Positions 32,481 to 37,960 of a stretch of 37,960 nt of DNA are shown in pieces. The notes below the pieces were generated by a model. The model did no database searches. It had not been told where the DNA came from and saw nothing but the letters and a program-made list of their open reading frames with translations. The translations under genes and the position numbers were made by a program. The stretch comes from CAZSSM01 sp964609385 (GTDB lineage: Bacteria; Planctomycetota; Planctomycetia; Isosphaerales; Isosphaeraceae), in NCBI GenBank assembly GCA_964609385.1, contig CAZSSM010000068.1, positions 1 to 37,960 on the forward strand, in the 5' to 3' direction. Each line of letters starts with the position of its first letter. Position 1 is the stretch's first letter.

Positions 32481-34091
32481 TCAACCGATGTTCGATCCCA
32501 ATGGGGGAGCGACCAGTCGGAGGAATGGGGGCACGGCCTGACCTCCAAATGGCAACGGTCGTTCCCAGCGGACTTGAGGCGTCGGCTCACCCCGGACCAG
32601 CCGGAGCTGGGCCATCCGCTCGCGACGCTGCTGCTGTTGTTGGGCGAAGAGTTGGGCCCGTTCCTGACGGAGTCGGACCATCGGGTTGGAATGGGGGGCG
32701 TTGCCGGGGGTATTTGGTTGAGGGGTTGGTGTCGGCTCGGGATCGGGTGTCGGCGCGGGGGTCGTGTCGCCGAAGACGCGAAGGGCCACTGGTGCCGAGC
32801 CCCGTGCGTTATCCCCCTCATTGGCCTCGGAATGTTGGTTCTCCGGGTCGACTAGCGCAATGATCTGGCCGGTCCCGGAGCCAGGCAGTATCCCTCCGGG
32901 TAGCCGAGTCGGCAAGGTGATCGTCTGGGTGACGGTCCGGCCGAATCCGGCTTGGAGATCGGGCAACATCGTGTCACCCAGGAAGAAGGCCCCAACCTGA
33001 GGCGCCCCTTGATCGATCAGGAGGAACCGGACCCGAACCGGTCCGGCATCGGCCTGGCCGGTATTGTGGACCGTCGCGCTGACCTGGATCGGATCGCCCC
33101 AGGTCACCGGCACTTGGGGCACGCCGACCTGCGCGATGCTCAGCTCGGGTGTCGCGGTGACCGGCACCGTCTGCGGGCCGTTGAGCACTTGGACCTGATC
33201 CTGAGCCACGCCGAGGCCTCCCTCGACCGAGCGCGGATAGGCGATCCCAGTCTGGTAATCGGCGTCGAGCACCAACGAAACCAGGTAGCTCGACGCCCCG
33301 GCGTGTAGGGGTGGTTGCGAGGTAGGCAGGTCGATCTGGGCTTGGACGGCGATGCTTTGCTCTGCTGGTACGATGGGAACCGTGATCCGGCCGATGGTGA
33401 GATCCCAGGCTTGGCCGGTGGGTCGACCTTCGGGCGTCAGGACAATCCGCGCCTGGGTCGCTGGGGCATCGGCCAAGGCCGTGTTGCCCACGCGTGCCTC
33501 GACATCGAGGCTCTGCCCCCAACTGCTGGTCCCTTGCATGACCTGGAACTGCTGTGGGACCAACTGGGCTTGGGCTTCGGGGCCGATCGTCACGATCGCT
33601 TGATCATCGCCCAGGCCACGCCCCGCGTTGTTCGTCTCGGAAAACTCGGCGACCGCCTGGCCTGCGTCGACGACCAGGCTCAGATAGACCGGCTGGGAGT
33701 CGCTGACGATCCCGGGGATCGGGCCCGCGGGCAGACGAACCACCTGGTCGAATCGGACCGACTGACCGGGATTGAGATCTTCGGTGATCGGGATCGTCCC
33801 GATCCGGACGGCCGTCTGGGTGATCGTCGGTTCGCTGGAAACGTACAGATCGACCAAGAAATCGGTCTCGACGGTCTGGCCACCGATATTGTCGATGGTG
33901 CCGACGGCGCGGAATTGATCGCCCCAGTCCAGACGCGAGACCGTGTCGAACTGACGGGCCTGGAGGTCGGGCGCTGCGCCGAGCTGACTCAGCGCAATGC
34001 GACACTCGAGCCGTTCCAAATAGAATTGGGCGGCATGTCGGCCCGAGGGCCAGGTGCGTGACCACCGACGACGATCGGTTGCGGATGCCAT
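32481..34091 (-). CDS. LEPR-XLL-like surface protein with CARDB-type repeats
   Basis: 536 residues from ATG 34091, which has a strong AAGGAGGAGC ribosome-binding site. LERLECRIALSQ near residue 25 is an LEPR-XLL variant. Three to four CARDB-like beta domains follow; each has a WGD/WGQ start, a 'network of NNAG or HNTGQADAG' turn and a VxLxVDxxxxVxExxExNN end (SLVVDAGQAVAEFSETNNAG, LVDPENQHSEANEGDNARG). After a Pro/Thr linker (PTPDPEPTPTPQPN) comes a Gln/Arg-rich stretch (FAQQQQQRRERMAQLRLVRG). Such modules usually mediate adhesion or matrix contacts outside the cell. No enzyme domain is seen. The upstream frame to 34175 is rejected because of the ribosome-binding site. Confidence 0.85.
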   Translation of the reverse strand: MASATDRRRWSRTWPSGRHAAQFYLERLECRIALSQLGAAPDLQARQFDTVSRLDWGDQFRAVGTIDNIGGQTVETDFLVDLYVSSEPTITQTAVRIGTIPITEDLNPGQSVRFDQVVRLPAGPIPGIVSDSQPVYLSLVVDAGQAVAEFSETNNAGRGLGDDQAIVTIGPEAQAQLVPQQFQVMQGTSSWGQSLDVEARVGNTALADAPATQARIVLTPEGRPTGQAWDLTIGRITVPIVPAEQSIAVQAQIDLPTSQPPLHAGASSYLVSLVLDADYQTGIAYPRSVEGGLGVAQDQVQVLNGPQTVPVTATPELSIAQVGVPQVPVTWGDPIQVSATVHNTGQADAGPVRVRFLLIDQGAPQVGAFFLGDTMLPDLQAGFGRTVTQTITLPTRLPGGILPGSGTGQIIALVDPENQHSEANEGDNARGSAPVALRVFGDTTPAPTPDPEPTPTPQPNTPGNAPHSNPMVRLRQERAQLFAQQQQQRRERMAQLRLVRGEPTPQVRWERPLPFGGQAVPPFLRLVAPPLGSNIG

Positions 34092-34458
34092 ATGCTTGCT
34101 CCTCCTTGAGCCCAAGCGATCGAGCATCGGGAATCGGGCGTATGGGGTCATCGGTTCCACCGAGAAGTCCCACAAGCCCGATCGGCCTCGTCACGGAGAA
34201 CACTATCGTGCGACGTCTCCGTGCCGTCCCCATCCTGGGGACAGGCAATAGAAAATACGGAGGCGATTGGCTTGGGTCAAGATCGTCGAAAGACCGGAGG
34301 ATGTTTCCCCGCCGACCTTGGACTCTTGTCTCAAGCGTTCGAGAGTGGTGTGACTCGGGCGAGGCGGTCGCGTCTCTGGTACGATACGGGACCAGAACCC
34401 CTCTCGGGGGGGACTCTTACCGTCTGTCTTCGGCTTTGCGAGATCGTGGAGTCTTCAG
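34092..34458. other. 367-bp divergent intergenic region
   Basis: It lies between the CARDB protein's start and the secreted orphan's start. A -10-like TACGAT lies near 34380 but I find no matching -35. No gene or repeat is evident. Confidence 0.45.
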
Positions 34459-35244
34459 GTGACCATGAAGGTGCGTTTGGCGAGTCGTTCGACGTGTGCG
34501 TCCTGCGTCCCGGAACGTTGGACCGTGATACGGCGAACCGCTGTTCGGTTCGGCGTGCTGATCTGGCTGGTCTCGACCTTCGCCGTCGCTTCGATGTGGG
34601 TGTCGCGACTAGCCCAGGCCCAGTACGGCCTGGGATTGGGGCGCGGTTACGGCGGGATGTTCGGGGCGAAGATCCTCTCGGACAGCATCACGTCACGCTA
34701 CAATACTACGCCCGGTTATCAGGCGCAACTGGACCAATACCGGGCCGAAGCGGCGTTCCGATCGCGGGAACGCCAGCAGGTTCGGACGAACGCGCCCTAC
34801 CGCTTCTCGAGCGGGCCGGTCTATCAACAGCGATATGATGTCGCCACGCGAGGCCGAGTCACCATGCCGGAGTCGGCGGTCCCTCGGCGCGATTTGGCCA
34901 GCCAGGAGGCCGAGCCGGTCCCGCCCTTAGCACAGTTTCTCGGTCCCGATCGGGCGATCGATTGGCCCCGCGATGTGACGGCTGTGGAGGACCTGGCCGA
35001 GGAACGGGAGCGAACCGAGACCCGGATCGGCGAAGTAGTCCTGGAAGCCGAGCGATACGGACAGGCGCGAGTCGTAACGGCCAACGCGGCACGAACCGAA
35101 CTGATCGCTTTCGGGCGCGACGTGCTCCAACGCGCCCAGGACCAGCGCTCGCGGCAGGTGGTCGTCCTCCTCCACGACTTCTTCCTGAACCTTAACCGCG
35201 CCATCCAACGCGCTGGGGATCGACCAGAGACCTCGGAGAACTGA
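34459..35244 (+). CDS. Exported protein of unknown function
   Basis: About 261 residues. A long basic N-terminus leads into a signal-anchor or signal peptide (FGVLIWLVSTFAVASMWVS) ending in LAQAQYG, a probable cleavage site near residue 55. A Gly/Tyr-rich stretch (YGLGLGRGYGGMFG) follows, then a charged helical region with Arg/Glu-rich segments (DLAEERERTETRIGEVVLEA) and a C-terminal helix (QVVVLLHDFFLNLNRAIQRA). GTG 34459 has GGAG 7 bases upstream and is preferred over ATG 34465. I recognise no family. It converges with the TlpA-like gene, with about 60 bp between the stops. Confidence 0.7.
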   Translation: MTMKVRLASRSTCASCVPERWTVIRRTAVRFGVLIWLVSTFAVASMWVSRLAQAQYGLGLGRGYGGMFGAKILSDSITSRYNTTPGYQAQLDQYRAEAAFRSRERQQVRTNAPYRFSSGPVYQQRYDVATRGRVTMPESAVPRRDLASQEAEPVPPLAQFLGPDRAIDWPRDVTAVEDLAEERERTETRIGEVVLEAERYGQARVVTANAARTELIAFGRDVLQRAQDQRSRQVVVLLHDFFLNLNRAIQRAGDRPETSEN

Positions 35245-35303
35245 GATTCCTCAGCCGATACTCCGAGACCTCTGCAACGCCTCGCTGCGCTAAACGACTC
35301 CCC

Positions 35304-36431
35304 TCAACGTTCGGGGACATCGGCGCCGAGAGCGCGTTCGAAGGCCTGGCGATAGTTCAGACCAGTCAACTCCAGTTCGACGACGCTCCCGTCGCGGCCG
35401 ATGAGGGCGTTGGAGGGGACCTCGTAGACGTTGTACGCTTCGGCGATGTTGGAGTTCCCTTGATCGCCGACGATTAGGTTGGTCCAGCCGACGTTGTAGT
35501 CGAGCAAGATTCGTCGGACCTGCGTCGGGATCTGTGCGGCCCGATCGCCGAGATTGGCCTGCAGGGTGTCCAGGTTAATGCCGACAATACGCAGTCCACG
35601 GTCGCCGTAGACCGATTGGGCGGCGTTGAGCAGCGGGAGGGCTTCGATCGACTGGGCGTTCCAAGTCGTCCAGAAGACGACCAGAACGACCTGACCTCGA
35701 AGATCCGCCAGGTCGAAGGGTTGGCCGTCGACATCAACGCCAACGATTGGCGGGGCAGGCTGGCCGATCAGGTCGAGTTGCTCGAGCCGCTCCTGCCAGT
35801 AGCGTCGGACCTCGGGATAGATCGTCTCGGCGATCACCAGTTGGCTCGCTTGGCGGGCGATGGCGAATTGGCGGGCCTGGAGCAATCGCTGGTAGTAAGC
35901 TTCACTGACGGTCAAGATCGTGTCGATGGGCAGGATTGGGTCACGATCCCGCTGGGCTTGACCGAGCGACGTACGGAGGCTCGCGAGCGACTTCTCGAAT
36001 TGGCCAGCCTGGGCCTCGGCGAGAATATTGACCACCTGTGCGAGGATCTTGACCTGCGGCAGGGTGATTTGGTCGGCCTGCTCGATCGCCAACTCGGCGG
36101 CCGGCTCAGCCTCCAGGCACAGGTTTTCCAGGATCGCCAGGGAGAAGATCTGTTCCAGCGTCAGCTCACGCTCGGCCCCGTCTTGGGTCCGAGCCAAAGC
36201 GGTGAGTCGCTCGATCCGTTGCTGCTGCAGGGCCTGGAGTTGTTGCGTGTAGTCCGCAGCGATCTCCTCACGCGTCATCGGCTCCGGGCTGCCATCCTCG
36301 ACCTGAGTGTTGTGAGCCTCGAAGGCGTTCGCCGAGCCAACACGATCCAGCCACATCGAAGCGGGGAGGGTCAGAATCATCAGCGCGGTGGCCGACACGA
36401 GCGTTCGGGTTCGGCATCGGCAACGGATCAT
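35304..36431 (-). CDS. Exported TlpA/ResA-like thioredoxin-fold protein without CxxC
   Basis: 375 residues with an N-terminal signal peptide (hydrophobic residues 10-27). Residues about 50-215 are helical with many Gln/Glu (YTQQLQALQQQRIERL), TPR-like in pattern. Residues about 222-370 are a TlpA/AhpC-TSA thioredoxin fold: GQPAPPIVGVDVDGQPFDLADLRGQVVLVVFW, then TTWNAQSIEALPLL. WCxxC is replaced by W-N258-A-Q-S261, so both redox cysteines are absent. The cis-Pro loop (YEVPSNALIGRDG) is kept. The start has GGAG 7 bases upstream. With no other active-site Cys it is unlikely to be an oxidoreductase; a binding or scaffolding role is inferred. Confidence 0.88.
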   Translation of the reverse strand: MIRCRCRTRTLVSATALMILTLPASMWLDRVGSANAFEAHNTQVEDGSPEPMTREEIAADYTQQLQALQQQRIERLTALARTQDGAERELTLEQIFSLAILENLCLEAEPAAELAIEQADQITLPQVKILAQVVNILAEAQAGQFEKSLASLRTSLGQAQRDRDPILPIDTILTVSEAYYQRLLQARQFAIARQASQLVIAETIYPEVRRYWQERLEQLDLIGQPAPPIVGVDVDGQPFDLADLRGQVVLVVFWTTWNAQSIEALPLLNAAQSVYGDRGLRIVGINLDTLQANLGDRAAQIPTQVRRILLDYNVGWTNLIVGDQGNSNIAEAYNVYEVPSNALIGRDGSVVELELTGLNYRQAFERALGADVPER

Positions 36432-36581
36432 GGGAGGACTCCAAGAGGTGTTCAGAAACGTGATGGAAGGGAGCCACGAAAAGACCTTGAAAAGGTAAAG
36501 ATGAAACCCTCAAAGGTTATCTAGGATTAGTGAGTTGTTCCACCATCTATAACGCGACATTTGGTTCGTGATCTGAAGGAG

Positions 36582-37100
36582 TTAGAGTTCCATAGCCGGT
36601 GTGGGTTCGGGTTTCTTTGAGGTCCGCGCCATGTAGGCGGTGGCCGTGACCAAGATGGTCGCCATCGGCTGGGCATCCTTGGTCCCTTGGGCGCTCCCTC
36701 CGATGTCGGCCGATTCCATGCGGACGTTGCAGAGGGCATTGAAGCCGTCGCGTTGCGCTTGTTCAATGCAGCGGATCAGCGCTTCGCGTCGAGCACGGGT
36801 CATCATCATCCGGTACACGGACATCTCCCCGCCGAAGAGCTTGCGCAGTCCGGCCAGGAAGGTTTTGAGGTAGTCCGAGGCGATGACCGCCTCGCCCATA
36901 ATGAGGCGCGGCGGATGGGTGCTCAGGCTGGGTTCGTCCAGCAGCGGATAGCTGGGCAACTGCGTAACGAGGATGTGCTGGGTCTCCGCCTCGCGCTGAT
37001 CGAGTTCGCGGAGGTGGCGTCGCTCGTTGGCGCCCCCGACGAACAAGCCTACGCCGAGCAGGCAAAGGCTGAACCCGATCGGAATGATCAGTTCCATCAT
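36582..37100 (-). CDS. Membrane-tethered YbjQ-family (UPF0145) protein
   Basis: About 172 residues. One N-terminal transmembrane helix (LIIPIGFSLCLLGVGLFVGG) at about residues 4-24 is followed by a charged linker, then a YbjQ/UPF0145 domain from about residue 70: GEAVIASDYLKTFLAGLRKLFGGEMSVYRMMMTRARREALIRCIEQAQRDGFNALCNVRME, ending in a Pro-rich tail. The frame is open to 37316, but GAGGAAATCG just before the ATGs at 37100/37097 marks the start. YbjQ proteins form pentameric rings and are annotated as putative heavy-metal binding; the function is not settled. A soluble paralogue follows upstream at 37279. Confidence 0.87.
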   Translation of the reverse strand: MMELIIPIGFSLCLLGVGLFVGGANERRHLRELDQREAETQHILVTQLPSYPLLDEPSLSTHPPRLIMGEAVIASDYLKTFLAGLRKLFGGEMSVYRMMMTRARREALIRCIEQAQRDGFNALCNVRMESADIGGSAQGTKDAQPMATILVTATAYMARTSKKPEPTPAMEL

Positions 37101-37278
37101 CGATTTCCTCGGCGTTGGAAGCTCCTGAGGCGGATTGATTCGCGGCTTGGAGTATTGTCGTCGGGCGATGGCCTCGATCGGCCTTTCGTAGGCGTCGGAC
37201 CGGTTTCCAGCATGCGGGAAGGAGTGAGCCAGGCGGTCCCGACGGGTGTGACGCCTGGAACCGACAGTCCCAAACGAT

Positions 37279-37599
37279 TCAGAGCGGCTCGACGACCACG
37301 GCGGTCCCGTAGGCATAGAGTTCGGCTGCGCCGGCGGTCACCGCGCTAGTGGTGAAGCGCACGTTGATGATCGCGTTAGCTTGGATCTGCTGGGCCTGAT
37401 CGATCATCCGTTCCACTGCTTCGCGACGCGCCTCGGTCAGCAACTCGGTATAGCTCTTCAATTCGCCGCCGACGATGTTGCGTAACGAGGCGGTGATGTC
37501 CCGACCGACGTGCTTGGCACGGACCGTGTTGCCCTGAACGAGCGAGCAGATCTGGGTGATCCGATAGCCGGGAACCGTCTCGGTGTTGACGACGATCAT
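37279..37599 (-). CDS. YbjQ-family (UPF0145) protein
   Basis: 106 residues, the standard length of the family, with the classic pattern: VNTETVPGYRITQICSLVQGNTVRAKHVGRDI, then GGELKSYTELLTEARREAVERMIDQAQQIQANAIINVRFTTSAV and the end ELYAYGTAVVVEP. It is cytoplasmic. It lies on the same strand and just upstream of the membrane-tethered paralogue (179 bp), so the pair may be one transcription unit arising from tandem duplication plus gain of a membrane anchor. Confidence 0.95.
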   Translation of the reverse strand: MIVVNTETVPGYRITQICSLVQGNTVRAKHVGRDITASLRNIVGGELKSYTELLTEARREAVERMIDQAQQIQANAIINVRFTTSAVTAGAAELYAYGTAVVVEPL

Positions 37600-37872
37600 G
37601 GCGGGCCAAGTCTCCAGGGTGGCCGAGACCTCAAGATCGGACGATCACGGCTCGTCTCGGGCGCGAGGCGATGATGGGAGAATCTTCGGACTCGTCCTAA
37701 CCAGGATCGATCGGACGCCCGAGATTGGTCTGGCACAGGATGATGTGGTGAAGACCGAGATCGATTGTGCCAGAGCGAAGGAACGGTCGCAACGGCCAGA
37801 CGATCGGGACCTTGAGGCAAAACGAGCCCATGGCACCTTCGTTGGCGATCGGGGTTCCGCGCCTGGACGCAC

Positions 37873-37960
37873 TCAAGGGGTCGCCGTGTCGTCATCAACG
37901 GCCTTGAGCGGCGCGATCAGCTCGTCCCAGGAGTTGACGTCGAGGATCGATCCGGTGGCC
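37873..37960 (-). CDS. 3' end of a gene running off the right edge
   Basis: On the minus strand an open frame enters from the right edge and ends in TGA at 37873-37875, encoding ATGSILDVNSWDELIAPLKA and then VDDDTATP. The acidic, regular composition looks coding. The fragment is too short to name a family. The 273 bp between it and the YbjQ gene show no other gene. Confidence 0.5.
   Translation of the reverse strand, partial: ATGSILDVNSWDELIAPLKAVDDDTATP

Noticed and set aside
1..37960. Search by eye for tRNA, rRNA, insertion sequences, integrases or attachment sites
   Set aside because: No cloverleaf, rRNA core sequence, transposase motif or terminal inverted repeat pair was found; a covariance-model search would be the proper test.

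Overview
The window looks like chromosomal DNA of a high-GC planctomycete, most likely of the Isosphaeraceae type. The evidence is three proteins that open with an LEPR-XLL-like surface-protein signal (14258-16492, 16648-18210, 32481-34091), a Ser/Thr kinase with DFN in place of DFG fused to a TPR tail, an FGly-type sulfatase, and many secreted or membrane-anchored orphans. I see no insertion sequence, phage, CRISPR array, rRNA or tRNA. There are two assembly gaps (18715-18814 and 26342-26351), and both interrupt genes.

Layout. 1-4.97 kb: an SDR oxidoreductase, a nitrilase-superfamily amidohydrolase, a small TspO-like membrane protein, a UxaB-like tagaturonate reductase and a YdjM-type membrane protein. 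5.2-10.1 kb: a secreted parvulin, then a minus-strand set of LarA-like protein, sulfatase and HAD phosphatase, the last two overlapping with a TTG start. 10.3-13.5 kb: a thioredoxin-family protein, then a two-gene operon of a MerR/CarH-like regulator and a sigma-70 factor. Upstream of that operon are tandem 9-mer boxes, one of them overlapping a predicted promoter. pyrE follows in the opposite direction.

14.2-21.4 kb is a cell-surface and secretion block: a large LEPR-XLL protein, a matrixin-type metalloprotease, a Pro/Lys-rich repeat protein (gapped) and a secreted transglutaminase-elicitor-like protein. 21.7-23.9 kb: a three-gene plus-strand operon (small single-pass membrane protein, CpsD-like P-loop protein, ExeA/GspA-like AAA ATPase), as seen in exopolysaccharide and secretion loci. 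23.9-30.9 kb: a kinase-TPR protein (gapped), a divergent HD-GYP protein and a membrane-anchored orphan. 31.1-37.96 kb: an alpha/beta-hydrolase-fold protein without its catalytic residues, a CARDB-type LEPR-XLL protein, a secreted orphan, a TlpA-like protein without its CxxC, two YbjQ-family paralogues, and the 3' end of another gene.

The best candidate for something new is the CarH-like regulator/sigma-factor pair. The regulator keeps the CarH fold and its W-x9-EH signature but lacks the histidines expected to bind adenosylcobalamin. It sits behind a promoter whose -10 element lies inside a tandem-repeat box that recurs twice upstream. A second theme is proteins that keep a fold but have lost its catalytic residues: the alpha/beta hydrolase, the TlpA-like protein and, more weakly, the CpsD-like protein.
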